A stretch of DNA of 16,108 bases from the NCBI GenBank assembly GCA_016791285.1, contig JAEUMX010000280.1, positions 1 through 16,108 of the forward strand, in the 5' to 3' direction. Positions 7,669 to 16,108 of this stretch are shown here, one piece after another. Both the position numbers and the translations under genes were made by a program. The stretch is from Burkholderiales bacterium. Its GTDB lineage: Bacteria; Pseudomonadota; Gammaproteobacteria; Burkholderiales; JAEUMW01. Each line of letters opens with the position of its first letter. Position 1 is the first letter of the stretch. The notes under the pieces are model-generated. The model was not told where the DNA came from. It searched no databases and saw only the letters and a program-made list of their open reading frames with translations.

Positions 7669-8025
7669 CTAGAACTTGAGCCCGGCTTCGCGGGCGGCTT
7701 CGGCGAGCGCCTTCACGCGGCCGTGGTAACGGTAGCCGGAGCGGTCGAACGCCACCTGCTCGATGCCGAGGCCGCGCGCCTTCTCCGCGATGCGCTTGCC
7801 GACCACCGCCGCCGCCGCTGCATTACCGCCCGACTTGAGCGACTGGCGCACTTCGGGTTCGAGCGTCGACGCGCTCGCGAGCACGCGATCGCCTTCGGCG
7901 CTGATCACCTGCGCGTAGATGTGGCTGTTGCTCCGATGCACGCTCAAGCGCAACTGCTTCAGCTGTGAAATCTTGGCCCGGGTGCGGCGCGCACGGCGCA
8001 GCCGCGATTCGTTCTTCTCGCTCAT
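7669..8025 (-). CDS. rplR: 50S ribosomal protein L18
   Basis: L18 binds 5S rRNA and with L5 joins it to the large subunit. The 118 residues (E. coli 117) carry a basic N-terminus ([14 protein letters not shown]), then [18 protein letters not shown], and a conserved end [20 protein letters not shown] followed by [11 protein letters not shown]. The ATG is 6 nt after the rplF stop, with a weak AAGAGA ribosome binding site, so it probably relies on coupling with rplF. Confidence 0.97.
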   Translation of the reverse strand: MSEKNESRLRRARRTRAKISQLKQLRLSVHRSNSHIYAQVISAEGDRVLASASTLEPEVRQSLKSGGNAAAAAVVGKRIAEKARGLGIEQVAFDRSGYRYHGRVKALAEAAREAGLKF

Positions 8026-8031
8026 CGTCTC

Positions 8032-8565
8032 TTACTTCTTCTTGGTCTCTTTCAGGACCACGACCTCGTCCGAGTAACGCACGCCCTTACCCTTGTACGG
8101 CTCTGGCTTGCGGTAGGCGCGGATCTCGGCCGCCACCTGGCCGACCAACTGCTTGTCGATGCCTTTCACCAGCACGTCGGTCTGGCTCGGCGTCTCCACC
8201 TTGATGCCCTTCGGCATCTTGTGGGCGACAGGATGCGAGAACCCGAGCGTCAGATTCAGCGTGTCGCCGGCAGCCTGTGCGCGATAACCGACGCCGACCA
8301 GTTGCAGCTTGCGTTCGAAACCCTTGGTGACGCCTTGCACCATGTTGGCGAGCAGCGCGCGCACTGTCCCCGACATGGCGCCCGACTGCTGCGAGGCGTC
8401 CGCGGCCTTGACCTGTATCTGGTCACCTTCGCGCTCCAGCACGACCGAACCCGAGAGCGGCTGGGTCAGGGTGCCGAGCGGCCCCTTCACGAGTATCTGT
8501 GCTTCGGTCACGGTGACCTCGACACCGGTGGGCACCGTGACCGGAATCTTTGCTACGCGGGACAT
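8032..8565 (-). CDS. rplF: 50S ribosomal protein L6
   Basis: L6 lies near the factor-binding (GTPase) centre of the large subunit next to the sarcin-ricin loop. The 177 residues equal the E. coli length and form two related domains: [17 protein letters not shown] at the start and [20 protein letters not shown] in the second. It ends with the signature [16 protein letters not shown] and [11 protein letters not shown] chose the ATG at 8565, with GGAGAG 8 nt upstream. The open frame reaches 8625, but that extension overlaps rpsH and is unconserved. Confidence 0.97.
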   Translation of the reverse strand: MSRVAKIPVTVPTGVEVTVTEAQILVKGPLGTLTQPLSGSVVLEREGDQIQVKAADASQQSGAMSGTVRALLANMVQGVTKGFERKLQLVGVGYRAQAAGDTLNLTLGFSHPVAHKMPKGIKVETPSQTDVLVKGIDKQLVGQVAAEIRAYRKPEPYKGKGVRYSDEVVVLKETKKK

Positions 8566-8590
8566 GGTTCGGCTCTCCGGATGGCGGGGG

Positions 8591-8986
8591 TCACGCAACG
8601 ATGCAGAGGACTTCGCCCCCGACACCGGACGCGCGCGCCTTGCGGTCGGTCATGACGCCGCGCGAGGTGGAGACGATCGCGATGCCGAGTCCGTTCATGA
8701 CTCGCGGGATCTCGCCCGAGCCCTTGTAGATGCGCAGTCCCGGGCGGCTCACACGCTCGATCTTCTCGATCACCGGGTGGCCGGCATAATACTTGAGTCC
8801 GATGTCGAGCTGCGGCTTGCCGGTCTCGCCACGGATGGCGAAATCCTCGATGTATCCCTCGTCCTTCAGCACCTGTGCAATCGACACCTTGAGCTTCGAA
8901 GAGGGCATCGACACCGAGACTTTCTCCGCACCCTGGGCGTTGCGGATGCGCGTCAGCATGTCGGCGATCGGATCGTTCATGCTCAT
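8591..8986 (-). CDS. rpsH: 30S ribosomal protein S8
   Basis: S8 is a primary binder of the 16S rRNA central domain, and in E. coli is the translational repressor of the spc operon. The 131 residues begin [18 protein letters not shown] and contain [15 protein letters not shown] and the C-terminal signature [26 protein letters not shown] (8999-8994) lies 7 nt before the ATG and overlaps the rpsN stop codon, one of the strongest ribosome binding sites here. I could not identify an S8-binding RNA mimic by eye at the rplX-rplE junction. Confidence 0.98.
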   Translation of the reverse strand: MSMNDPIADMLTRIRNAQGAEKVSVSMPSSKLKVSIAQVLKDEGYIEDFAIRGETGKPQLDIGLKYYAGHPVIEKIERVSRPGLRIYKGSGEIPRVMNGLGIAIVSTSRGVMTDRKARASGVGGEVLCIVA

Positions 8987-8997
8987 CCTCAGGCCTC

Positions 8998-9303
8998 CTA
9001 CCAGCTCGCCTTGATCATGCCGGGAATCTCACCGCGCATGGCGATGTCCCGCAGTTTGTTGCGCCCGAGGCCGAACTTGCGATAGACGCCGCGCGGACGC
9101 CCGGTCAGTGCGCAGCGGTTGCGCAGGCGCACCGGGCTGGCGTTGCGGGGCAGCGCCTGCAGCTTCGCGCGGGCGACATCCTTGTCCTCGTCCGACGCCT
9201 TCGCGTCGCGCACGATGACGAGCAACTCGGCGCGCCGGGTGGCAAATTTCGCAACCGCCTTGCGGCGCTTGTTCTCACGATTAACCAGCGACAGCTTGGC
9301 CAT
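8998..9303 (-). CDS. rpsN: 30S ribosomal protein S14 (long, zinc-free form)
   Basis: S14 is in the 30S head near the A site. At 101 residues it is the long form found in E. coli, not the 61-residue zinc form. The region [20 protein letters not shown] has one cysteine where the zinc form has a paired set, and it ends [13 protein letters not shown] chose the ATG at 9303 ([15 protein letters not shown]), 5 nt after the rplE stop; the open frame extends into rplE but without similarity. Note the contrast with S4 here, which keeps its zinc ligands. Confidence 0.98.
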   Translation of the reverse strand: MAKLSLVNRENKRRKAVAKFATRRAELLVIVRDAKASDEDKDVARAKLQALPRNASPVRLRNRCALTGRPRGVYRKFGLGRNKLRDIAMRGEIPGMIKASW

Positions 9304-9308
9304 GGATC

Positions 9309-9848
9309 CTAGTTCCGGAACGGGAATTTGAACGCGCCGAGCAGCGCTTTCGCCTCTTCGTCGCTCTTCGCGGTGGTGGTGATGGTGATGTTCATGCCGC
9401 GCAGGGCGTCGATCTTGTCGTACTCGATCTCGGGGAAGATGATCTGCTCCTTCACCCCCAAGTTGTAGTTGCCGCGGCCGTCGAAGGCGCGCGCCGACAT
9501 GCCGCGGAAGTCGCGGATGCGCGGAATCGCGATACTCACGAGACGGTCGAGGAACTCGTACATGCGCGCTCCGCGCAGCGTCACCATGCACCCGATCGGG
9601 TAGCCTGCACGGATCTTGAAATTCGCGATCGACTTCCGAGCCTTGGTGACGACCGGCTTCTGCCCGGCGATCTTCTCCATGTCGCCGACGGCGCTCTCCA
9701 TCACCTTCTTGTCGGCCACCGCTTCGCCGACGCCCATGTTGAGCGTGATCTTCTGGATGCGCGGGACCTCCAACAAGGAGTTGTAGCCGAACCGCTTCAT
9801 CAGATCCGGCACCACGTGCTCGCGGTAGTGGGCATGCAGACGGGCCAT
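9309..9848 (-). CDS. rplE: 50S ribosomal protein L5
   Basis: L5 binds 5S rRNA and contacts P-site tRNA and S13 across the subunit interface. The 179 residues equal the E. coli length. Motifs are [58 protein letters not shown] and [14 protein letters not shown], with [20 protein letters not shown] near the end. It starts 3 nt after the rplX stop, the junction at which S8 represses the spc operon in E. coli. Confidence 0.98.
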   Translation of the reverse strand: MARLHAHYREHVVPDLMKRFGYNSLLEVPRIQKITLNMGVGEAVADKKVMESAVGDMEKIAGQKPVVTKARKSIANFKIRAGYPIGCMVTLRGARMYEFLDRLVSIAIPRIRDFRGMSARAFDGRGNYNLGVKEQIIFPEIEYDKIDALRGMNITITTTAKSDEEAKALLGAFKFPFRN

Positions 9849-9851
9849 CGC

Positions 9852-10169
9852 TTACGCCTCGACGAGTTCGCCGTTCGACTTGAAAAACCGCACCTTGCGC
9901 TTGTCCTCGAGCATGCGGAAGCCGACCCGGTCGGCCTTCTGGGTGGCCGGATTGAAGATCGCCACGTTCGACACGTGCAGCGGCATCTCCTTGTCGACAA
10001 TGCCACCGGTCGTGCCTTTCATGGGATTGCCGCGCTGATGCTTCTTCGCGCGGTTCGCACCCTCCACCAGCACGTGCTCGGCATCCACCACGCGCAGCAC
10101 GGTGCCACGCTTGCCTTTGTCCTTGCCGGCGATGACGATCACGCTGTCGCCTTTCCTGATCTTTCGCAT
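9852..10169 (-). CDS. rplX: 50S ribosomal protein L24
   Basis: L24 is an assembly initiator that binds the 5' domain of 23S rRNA near the tunnel exit. The 105 residues (E. coli 104) contain the KOW motif at the N-terminus ([20 protein letters not shown]), [17 protein letters not shown], and the downstream [24 protein letters not shown] lies 6 nt before the ATG, in the 10-nt gap after rplN. Confidence 0.98.
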   Translation of the reverse strand: MRKIRKGDSVIVIAGKDKGKRGTVLRVVDAEHVLVEGANRAKKHQRGNPMKGTTGGIVDKEMPLHVSNVAIFNPATQKADRVGFRMLEDKRKVRFFKSNGELVEA

Positions 10170-10179
10170 GGGAGCCTCG

Positions 10180-10548
10180 TCAAAGCACTTCCGGCGCGAG
10201 CGAAACGATCTTCATGAAGCGCTCGGTGCGCAGTTCGCGCGTCACCGGACCGAAGATGCGCGTGCCGATCGGCTCGAGCTTGTTGTTGAGCAGCACGGCC
10301 GCGTTATTGTCGAAGCGGATGAGCGAACCGTCGGGGCGGCGCACGCCCTTCGCCGTGCGCACGACCACAGCGCTGTAGATCTCGCCCTTCTTCACGCGCC
10401 CGCGCGGCGCCGCGTCCTTCACCGTGACCTTGATCACATCACCGATGCTGGCGTAGCGTCGCTTGGAGCCGCCCAGCACCTTGATGCACATGACGGACCG
10501 CGCGCCGGTGTTGTCGGCAACGTCGAGCACACTCTGCATCTGAATCAT
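10180..10548 (-). CDS. rplN: 50S ribosomal protein L14
   Basis: L14 lies at the subunit interface and contacts 16S rRNA, L3 and L19; it is also the docking site of the silencing factor RsfS. The 122 residues nearly match E. coli (123): [73 protein letters not shown] and [11 protein letters not shown] chose the ATG at 10548; the frame is open upstream but the extension is unconserved. This is the first gene of the spc block, behind its own promoter. Its ATG overlaps the stop of a 35-codon leader ORF (ATGA). Confidence 0.98.
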   Translation of the reverse strand: MIQMQSVLDVADNTGARSVMCIKVLGGSKRRYASIGDVIKVTVKDAAPRGRVKKGEIYSAVVVRTAKGVRRPDGSLIRFDNNAAVLLNNKLEPIGTRIFGPVTRELRTERFMKIVSLAPEVL

Positions 10549-10652
10549 GGCTTTTTCGCCTTTTCCAACTTGATCCGTCGCGGGCTGCGGGAGCCCGGTT
10601 TGCAGACGGTCAGTCTTGGAACCCGCCCGGGGTGATTGACCGCCCCCGACAT
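10545..10652 (-). CDS. Possible 35-residue leader peptide upstream of rplN
   Basis: A small ORF starts with ATG at 10652, about 20 nt after the predicted transcription start. It encodes [20 protein letters not shown] and then [15 protein letters not shown], and its TGA overlaps the rplN ATG in the arrangement ATGA. A modest GAAGG lies 10 nt before its start. About a third of the residues are Arg or Lys. Codon use (AGA, CGA, GGG, several A-ending codons) is less biased than in the neighbouring ribosomal genes. I recognise no family. It may be a translated coupling leader or simply an open stretch in a GC-rich leader. The position is striking; coding status is unproven. Confidence 0.35.
   Translation of the reverse strand: MSGAVNHPGRVPRLTVCKPGSRSPRRIKLEKAKKP
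10581..10642 (-). promoter_or_regulatory. Structured rplN leader RNA
   Basis: Two inverted repeats lie between the spc promoter and rplN: CGGTCA (10607-10612) with TGACCG (10637-10642), enclosing a GC-rich 24-nt loop, and CGGGCT (10581-10586) with AGCCCG (10592-10597), a compact hairpin with a 5-nt loop. Both fall within the small leader ORF. They could be part of a ribosomal-protein-binding leader, but I do not recognise a known regulatory RNA. Confidence 0.35.
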
Positions 10653-10679
10653 GGGGTAGCGGCCTTCGGAAAACCGCGC

Positions 10680-10708
10680 ATTGTAGTGAAGTACGCTTCG
10701 AGGAGCAA
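10680..10708 (-). promoter_or_regulatory. Sigma70-type promoter of the spc operon (rplN onward)
   Basis: On the minus strand TTGCTC (10708-10703), a 17-nt spacer, then TACAAT (10685-10680) form a promoter-like pair. The -10 matches five of six consensus bases and the -35 keeps the TTG. It lies in the only long gap between rpsQ and rplN, the same place as the E. coli spc promoter. The start would be near 10673, giving a leader of about 125 nt before rplN. Confidence 0.7.
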
Positions 10709-10727
10709 GTGCCGCCCGCACCTGCAG

Positions 10728-10753
10728 GCGACACCTACACGCGACGCCTACAC
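10728..10753 (-). repeat. 13-nt tandem duplication at the rpsQ stop codon
   Basis: On the minus strand GTGTAGGCGTCGC is followed directly by GTGTAGGTGTCGC, two 13-nt copies with one mismatch. The first copy contains the last Val codon and TAG stop of rpsQ. The following sequence CTGCAGGTGCGGG looks like a third, degraded copy. It is probably replication slippage; no function is apparent. Confidence 0.8.
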
Positions 10754-11011
10754 GCCGCGCGACTTCTCCAGCAGCCGCGACACGCGCCACGCCTTGGTCT
10801 TCGAGAGGGGGCGACACTCCACGATCTCGACCATGTCACCCTCGTGAAACTCGTTCTGCTCGTCGTGGGCGTGGTACTTCTTCGAGCGCGTCATGACCTT
10901 GCCGTAGACCGGATGCTTTACCTTCCGCTCCACCAGCACCGTGACGGTCTTGTCCATCTTGTCGCTCACCACGCGCCCGAAGAGCGCCCGCGCTACTGTG
11001 TTCTCGCTCAT
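10748..11011 (-). CDS. rpsQ: 30S ribosomal protein S17
   Basis: S17 is an OB-fold protein that binds the 16S rRNA 5' domain. From the ATG at 11011 it has 87 residues (E. coli 84). Motifs are [60 protein letters not shown]. The start overlaps the rpmC stop by 4 nt (ATGA), so translation is coupled. It is the last gene of the S10 block; no terminator follows it, so transcripts may read into spc. Confidence 0.97.
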   Translation of the reverse strand: MSENTVARALFGRVVSDKMDKTVTVLVERKVKHPVYGKVMTRSKKYHAHDEQNEFHEGDMVEIVECRPLSKTKAWRVSRLLEKSRGV

Positions 11012-11202
11012 GCCTGCTTTGCCTTCTCGGTCATAACGGTGCGCACCCGCGCGATGTCGCGCCGCACCTTGCGCAGCTGGCTCGGGTTGGAGAGCTGCTG
11101 TGTGGCGTGCTGCATGCGCAGGCTGAACTGCGCCTTCAGGAGTTCCATCAGCTCCTGCCTGAGTTCCCCCTGCGACTTCGATCTCATCTCCGCGGCGTTC
11201 AT
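11008..11202 (-). CDS. rpmC: 50S ribosomal protein L29
   Basis: L29 is a small two-helix protein beside L23 at the tunnel exit. The 64 residues (E. coli 63) start [20 protein letters not shown], continue [20 protein letters not shown] and end in a basic helix [19 protein letters not shown]. It begins 3 nt after the rplP TGA and overlaps rpsQ by 4 nt. Confidence 0.98.
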   Translation of the reverse strand: MNAAEMRSKSQGELRQELMELLKAQFSLRMQHATQQLSNPSQLRKVRRDIARVRTVMTEKAKQA

Positions 11203-11205
11203 CGC

Positions 11206-12340
<1,135 letters not shown>

Positions 12341-12342
12341 GG

Positions 12343-12678
12343 CTACCTCTTGTCGCCTACGGTGAGAAAGATGTGGCAGGTCGGCTTCATGATCCGGTTG
12401 GCGCGACCCTTCGCGCGCGGCATGAAGCGTCGCAGGAAGGTGCCGCGCTCGACGTGGATCGTCGCCACCTTGAGCTCGTCGATGTCGGCGCCCTCGTTGT
12501 GCTCGGCATTCGCGATGGCCGATTCCAGCACCTTCTTGATGATGGCGGCGCTGTGCTTCGGACTGAAGGCGAGCACGTTCAACGCCTTGTCCACGGGCAG
12601 TCCCCGGATCTGATCGGCGACCAGCCGCGCCTTCTGGGCGGAGAGCCGGACGCCACGCAATACTGCTCTGGTTTCCAT
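12343..12678 (-). CDS. rplV: 50S ribosomal protein L22
   Basis: L22 has a globular domain on the 50S surface and a long beta-hairpin that narrows the exit tunnel with L4. The 111 residues start [20 protein letters not shown] and contain [20 protein letters not shown]. The tunnel hairpin is [19 protein letters not shown], near residues 85-103, with no deletion of the kind linked to macrolide resistance. It follows rpsS by 11 nt, with a G-rich, non-canonical ribosome binding site. Confidence 0.98.
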   Translation of the reverse strand: METRAVLRGVRLSAQKARLVADQIRGLPVDKALNVLAFSPKHSAAIIKKVLESAIANAEHNEGADIDELKVATIHVERGTFLRRFMPRAKGRANRIMKPTCHIFLTVGDKR

Positions 12679-12689
12679 CGTTGCCCCCG

Positions 12690-12974
12690 TTACCGCTTCG
12701 CCGCCGCGGCCTTCTTGTCGCCGGAGTGGCCCTTGAAGGTGCGGGTGTGCGAAAACTCGCCGAGCTTGTGGCCGACCATGTTCTCGGTCACGAACACGGG
12801 GATGTGCTGCTTGCCGTTGTGGACCGCGATCGTGAGCCCGACGAAATCAGGCAGGACGGTCGAGCGGCGCGACCAGGTCTTGATCGGGCGCTTGTCGTTG
12901 GTCGCACGCGCGGTCTCCACCTTCTTGACGAGGTGCAGATCCACGAACGGGCCCTTCTTGATCGAACGTGCCAT
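12690..12974 (-). CDS. rpsS: 30S ribosomal protein S19
   Basis: S19 sits in the 30S head with S13 near the A-site finger. The 94 residues (E. coli 92) start [19 protein letters not shown], contain [20 protein letters not shown] and the signature [20 protein letters not shown], and end in a short Ala/Lys tail. AGAGGG overlaps the rplB stop codon, 8 to 9 nt before the ATG. Confidence 0.98.
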   Translation of the reverse strand: MARSIKKGPFVDLHLVKKVETARATNDKRPIKTWSRRSTVLPDFVGLTIAVHNGKQHIPVFVTENMVGHKLGEFSHTRTFKGHSGDKKAAAAKR

Positions 12975-12986
12975 GTCTTAAGCCCT

Positions 12987-13811
12987 CTACTTCGCGCGTC
13001 GCCGCACGATCATGCCGCGCGTACGCTTGTTTTTGCGGGTGCGATATCCCTTCGTGGGCGTGCCCCACGGGCTCACCGGGTCGCGGCCGGCCGCGGTCTT
13101 GCCTTCGCCGCCGCCGTGCGGATGGTCGATCGGGTTCATCGCCACCCCGCGCACCGTCGGGCGGATACCGCGCCAGCGCGTCGCCCCCGCCTTGCCGATC
13201 GACTCGAGCGAGTGCTCTTCGTTGCCGACCTCGCCGACGGTCGCGCGGCAATCGACATGCACCCTGCGAATCTCGCCGGAGCGCAGGCGCAACTGCGCAT
13301 AGCTGCCTTCGCGGGCGAGCAGTTGCACCGACGTGCCGGCCGAGCGCGCGAGCTGCGCGCCCTTGCCGGGCGTCATCTCGATGCAGTGGACGGTCGAGCC
13401 GACCGGGATATTGCGCAGCGGCAGCGTGTTACCCGGCTTGATCGGGGCGTCGACGCCGCTCATGAGCTGCGCGCCCACCACGACGCCCTTGGCCGCGATC
13501 ACGTAACGGCGTTCGCCGTCGGCATAACAGAGCAAGGCGATGTGCGCGCTGCGGTTGGGGTCGTACTCGATGCGCTCGACCTTGGCCGGAATTCCGTCCT
13601 TGTTGCGGCGGAAGTCGATGAAGCGGTAGTGCTGCTTGTGGCCGCCGCCCTGATGGCGCGTCGTGATGTGGCCGTAGCTGTTGCGGCCTGCCTTGCGCGA
13701 CTGCTTCTCGACGAGCTTCGCTTCGGGACGCCCCTTGTGGAGCCCCGGTGTCACCACCCGCACGACCGCGCGGCGGCCGGCCGAGGTGGGTTTCATCTTG
13801 ACGAGTGGCAT
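12987..13811 (-). CDS. rplB: 50S ribosomal protein L2
   Basis: L2 is one of the most conserved large-subunit proteins; it supports subunit joining and peptidyl-transferase activity. The 274 residues (E. coli 273) contain the N-terminal OB-fold ([20 protein letters not shown]), the SH3-like domain ([20 protein letters not shown]) and the C-terminal signature [20 protein letters not shown]. The latter includes the histidine equivalent to E. coli His229. [18 protein letters not shown] closes the protein. The ATG overlaps the rplW stop by one base (TAATG). Confidence 0.98.
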   Translation of the reverse strand: MPLVKMKPTSAGRRAVVRVVTPGLHKGRPEAKLVEKQSRKAGRNSYGHITTRHQGGGHKQHYRFIDFRRNKDGIPAKVERIEYDPNRSAHIALLCYADGERRYVIAAKGVVVGAQLMSGVDAPIKPGNTLPLRNIPVGSTVHCIEMTPGKGAQLARSAGTSVQLLAREGSYAQLRLRSGEIRRVHVDCRATVGEVGNEEHSLESIGKAGATRWRGIRPTVRGVAMNPIDHPHGGGEGKTAAGRDPVSPWGTPTKGYRTRKNKRTRGMIVRRRAK

Positions 13812-14143
13812 TATTTCATCTCCCCGGCGGCGAAGCTGATCTCCTGCCCGGCCGCGAGCGCGACATAGGCCTTCTTCCAGTGGTTGCGGCGGCCCATGAA
13901 GCGGCCGAAGCGCTTCTCGCGCCCCTGCACGTTGGCCACCTGCACCGACTTCACCTGCACCTTGAAGAGATGCTCGACCGCGGCCTTGATTTCGGGCTTC
14001 GTGGCATCGCGGGCCACCTTGAAGACGACCTGATTCGCCTTCTCGCCCACGAAGGTGCTCTTCTCGGACACGACCGGGGCGAGGAGCACGAGCATCAGGC
14101 GCTCGGGAACGGCTGCGGACGTCTTCTGAGCTTGTGCGTTCAT
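13811..14143 (-). CDS. rplW: 50S ribosomal protein L23
   Basis: L23 at the tunnel exit is the docking site for trigger factor and SRP. The core [20 protein letters not shown] contains the conserved Glu that trigger factor binds in E. coli. [20 protein letters not shown] and [17 protein letters not shown] follow. At 110 residues it is about ten longer than E. coli L23 because of an N-terminal extension ([14 protein letters not shown]). The start is well supported: it overlaps the rplD stop as ATGA and has GAGGAG 8 nt upstream. Confidence 0.97.
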   Translation of the reverse strand: MNAQAQKTSAAVPERLMLVLLAPVVSEKSTFVGEKANQVVFKVARDATKPEIKAAVEHLFKVQVKSVQVANVQGREKRFGRFMGRRNHWKKAYVALAAGQEISFAAGEMK

Positions 14144-14760
14144 CCCAGCATCTCCTCGAACTTCGCCACGGCGCCGCGCGTCATGAGCACGTGGCCGAAG
14201 CGCATGAGGCTCACGGGATCGGCCTCGGCGGGTTTCAGCACCAGCACGTGCGGCAGATTGCGCGCCGACAGATAGAGGTTGTCATCCGGCGCATCGGTGA
14301 TGATGAGCACGGAGTCGAAGCCCATCCCCTTCACCTTCTGCGAGAGCAGCTTGGTCTTCGGCGCATCGACCCCGAACTGCTCGACCACCGCCAGCCGACC
14401 GTCGCGCACGAGCTGCGACAGGATCGAGGAGACGCCGGCGCGGTACATCTTGCGGTTGACCTTGTGGCTGAAGTTCTCGTCCGGGCTGGCCGGGAAGATC
14501 TTGCCGCCACCGCGCCACAGCGGGCTCGAGGCCATGCCGGCGCGCGCCCGCCCGGTGCCCTTCTGCCGCCACGGCTTGCGCGTCGACTTCGCGACGTCGC
14601 TGCGGCCTTTCTGCGCGCGCGTGCCCTGGCGGGCGTTGGCGAGGAATGCGGTCACGATCTGGTGCACGAGCGCTTCGTTGTACTCGCGCCCGAAGGTGAC
14701 GTCCGACGCGGACACGCTGGAGGTCGCCTGCCCGCTATCGTCGATCAGCTTGAGATCCAT
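14140..14760 (-). CDS. rplD: 50S ribosomal protein L4
   Basis: L4 has a globular surface domain and a loop that reaches the tunnel constriction; in E. coli it also represses the S10 operon. The 206 residues include the loop [20 protein letters not shown] followed by [12 protein letters not shown], then [20 protein letters not shown] and a Rossmann-like C-terminal half. I chose the ATG at 14760, which overlaps the rplC stop (TGATG) and has GGAGG 7 nt upstream. The S10 leader needed for L4 control in E. coli is not apparent, since tuf abuts rpsJ. Confidence 0.98.
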   Translation of the reverse strand: MDLKLIDDSGQATSSVSASDVTFGREYNEALVHQIVTAFLANARQGTRAQKGRSDVAKSTRKPWRQKGTGRARAGMASSPLWRGGGKIFPASPDENFSHKVNRKMYRAGVSSILSQLVRDGRLAVVEQFGVDAPKTKLLSQKVKGMGFDSVLIITDAPDDNLYLSARNLPHVLVLKPAEADPVSLMRFGHVLMTRGAVAKFEEMLG

Positions 14761-15404
14761 CACGCACCTCCCTTCGCAGCCGGACGCACCACGACGCTGC
14801 CGCCCGCCGCGCCGGGAATGGCGCCGCGCACCAGCAACAGCTGGCGCTCGGCATCGACGCGGATCACCTCGAGACTGGAGACGGTGCACTGCACGTCGCC
14901 CAGGTGGCCGGCCATGCGCTTGCCCGGAAACACGCGCCCCGGATCCTGGTTCTGCCCGATCGAACCGGGCTTGTTGTGCGACACCGAGTTGCCGTGGCTC
15001 GCCCGGTTGGATCCGAAGTTGTGGCGCTTGATGGCACCCGCGAAGCCCTTGCCCTTCGAGGTGCCGGTGACATCAACCTTCTGCCCGACCTTGAAGATCT
15101 CGACGGACACCACGCCGCCGGGCTGGAATCCCGCGAGGTCGGCGTCGCTGATGCGGAACTCCTTCAAACCGATGCCGGCTTCCGTGCCGGCCTTGGCGAA
15201 GTGGCCCTGTGCGGGCTTGCTGACCCGGCTTGCGCGACGCTTGCCGTAGGTGACCTGCACCGCGGCATAGCCGTCGCGTTCGGGGGTCTTGACCTGCGTG
15301 ATGCGGTTGTCGGACACGTCGAGCACCGTCACCGGGACGGAATCACCGTCGTCGGTAAAGATGCGCGTCATGCCGACCTTGCGGCCAACCAAACCTAGAC
15401 TCAT
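14760..15404 (-). CDS. rplC: 50S ribosomal protein L3
   Basis: L3 is an assembly initiator whose central extension reaches the peptidyl-transferase region. The 214 residues (E. coli 209) start [20 protein letters not shown] and contain [20 protein letters not shown], then [20 protein letters not shown] and AGHLGDVQ. The Gln in GSIGQNQ is the residue methylated by PrmB in E. coli (Gln150) and is conserved. The gene is preceded by an unusual 113-nt structured spacer, with GAGGG about 10 nt before the ATG. Confidence 0.98.
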   Translation of the reverse strand: MSLGLVGRKVGMTRIFTDDGDSVPVTVLDVSDNRITQVKTPERDGYAAVQVTYGKRRASRVSKPAQGHFAKAGTEAGIGLKEFRISDADLAGFQPGGVVSVEIFKVGQKVDVTGTSKGKGFAGAIKRHNFGSNRASHGNSVSHNKPGSIGQNQDPGRVFPGKRMAGHLGDVQCTVSSLEVIRVDAERQLLLVRGAIPGAAGGSVVVRPAAKGGA

Positions 15405-15517
15405 CTTCTTGCCCTCGTCAAAGGGGCCGGCTGCAATTGGCCGGCGGATTAAAAGCGGGAAGGCGGGAGGGGAGAAGCGGGAGGCAAATCCACTTGCTCC
15501 TTCCCCTCACTCCTCAC
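15405..15517 (-). repeat. Structured, strand-asymmetric spacer between rpsJ and rplC
   Basis: This 113-nt gap is long for the S10 block. The plus strand has related direct repeats AAGCGGGAAGG (15453), AGGCGGGAGGG (15461) and AAGCGGGAGGC (15475). Its four G-runs at 15457-15481 fit a G-quadruplex pattern (G3-N5-G3-N1-G4-N6-G3). The arms GAGGGGAGAAG (15467-15477) and CTTCCCCTC (15500-15508) are nearly complementary, and GCCGGC at 15426-15431 and 15440-15445 forms a small hairpin. No gene is seen. No clear promoter or T-tract terminator is present on the minus strand. Confidence 0.6.
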
Positions 15518-15835
15518 CTACAGCTTGATCTCCACGTCCACGCCCGCAGGCAGGTCGAGCTTCATCAGCGCATCCACGGTCTTGTCGGTGGGATCGATGA
15601 TGTCCATCAAGCGCAGGTGCGTGCGGATCTCGAACTGATCGCGCGACGTCTTGTTGACGTGGGGCGAGCGCAGCACGTCGAAACGCTCGATGCGCGTAGG
15701 CAGCGGCACCGGCCCCTTCACGACAGCGCCGGTGCGCTTCGCCGTCTCCACGATCTCGAGCGCCGACTGATCGATGAGACGATAGTCGAACGCCTTCAGG
15801 CGAATACGGATTTTCTGTTTCTGCAACGCGGCCAT
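15518..15835 (-). CDS. rpsJ: 30S ribosomal protein S10
   Basis: S10 is in the 30S head and also acts as NusE, binding NusB and NusG in transcription antitermination and coupling. The 105 residues (E. coli 103) contain [60 protein letters not shown] and [19 protein letters not shown]. It starts 3 nt after the tuf stop (TAA AAA ATG) with no clear ribosome binding site beyond GAG, so coupling with tuf is likely. No separate S10 promoter is visible in the window. Confidence 0.98.
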   Translation of the reverse strand: MAALQKQKIRIRLKAFDYRLIDQSALEIVETAKRTGAVVKGPVPLPTRIERFDVLRSPHVNKTSRDQFEIRTHLRLMDIIDPTDKTVDALMKLDLPAGVDVEIKL

Positions 15836-15838
15836 TTT

Positions 15839-16108
15839 TTACTCGATCACTTTGGCGACGACGCCGGCGCCGACGGTACGTCCGCCCTCGCGGATGGCAA
15901 AGCGCAGCCCCTCTTCCATCGCAATGGGCGCGATCAGACTCACCGTGATCGACACGTTGTCCCCAGGCATCACCATCTCCGTGCCCGCAGGCAACTCGAT
16001 CGACCCCGTCACGTCTGTCGTCCGAAAATAAAACTGCGGCCGATAACCATTGAAAAACGGCGTGTGCCGCCCCCCCTCGTCCTTCGACAGCACGTAGATC
16101 TCCGCCGT
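15839..16108 (-). CDS. tuf: Elongation factor Tu, C-terminal 89 residues (5' part beyond window)
   Basis: EF-Tu carries aminoacyl-tRNA to the ribosome as a GTP complex. Only domain III is visible: [57 protein letters not shown] and the usual end [17 protein letters not shown]. The frame is open to the right edge, so the GTPase domain lies outside the window. Its adjacency to rpsJ shows that the str and S10 operons are joined. Confidence 0.98.
   Translation of the reverse strand, partial: TAEIYVLSKDEGGRHTPFFNGYRPQFYFRTTDVTGSIELPAGTEMVMPGDNVSITVSLIAPIAMEEGLRFAIREGGRTVGAGVVAKVIE

Noticed and set aside
12681..13868. Plus-strand open frame of 395 codons opposite rpsS and rplB
   Set aside because: Antisense shadow; composition (Ala/Arg/His/Asp) reflects the complement of biased codons.

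Overview
The window is an almost pure ribosomal-protein superoperon, every gene on the minus strand, so it reads from the right edge to the left. The order is tuf(3' end)-rpsJ-rplC-rplD-rplW-rplB-rpsS-rplV-rpsC-rplP-rpmC-rpsQ | rplN-rplX-rplE-rpsN-rpsH-rplF-rplR-rpsE-rpmD-rplO-secY-infA-rpmJ | rpsM-rpsK-rpsD-rpoA-rplQ, i.e. the S10, spc and alpha operons end to end. The high GC content, the tuf-rpsJ junction, the long 101-residue zinc-free S14, and infA lying between secY and rpmJ all suggest a betaproteobacterium. I would not go below class level from the sequence alone.

Layout. 16108-15839 is the end of tuf. 15835-10748 is the S10 block, tightly packed except for a structured 113-nt spacer between rpsJ and rplC. 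10747-10549 is a 199-nt spacer holding a sigma70-type promoter and a 35-codon leader ORF whose stop overlaps the rplN start (ATGA). 10548-4758 is the spc block, with a strong 12-bp hairpin just before the rpmJ ribosome binding site. A near-consensus promoter (TTGAAC-N17-TATAAT) overlaps the rpmJ stop codon and would drive the alpha block, 4706-1868. That block closes with a good intrinsic terminator at 1815-1843.

Left of the terminator are two overlapping genes, an unrecognised protein with a possible cupin/2OG-oxygenase core (1802-1206) and a SAM hydroxide adenosyltransferase (1225-497). After an AT-richer 148-nt spacer comes the first 114 codons of glyA (342-1), which runs off the left edge.

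The genes work together as the translation and secretion core: ribosomal proteins of both subunits, EF-Tu, IF-1, the SecY channel and the RNA polymerase alpha subunit. Many junctions overlap (ATGA, TAATG, TGATG) or have the next ribosome binding site on the previous stop codon, which points to translational coupling. I see no mobile element, CRISPR array, tRNA, rRNA or novel multigene system. The points most worth a second look are the leader ORF and promoter before rplN, the hairpin before rpmJ, the four-cysteine (zinc-type) S4, and the two-gene unit placed directly behind the alpha terminator.
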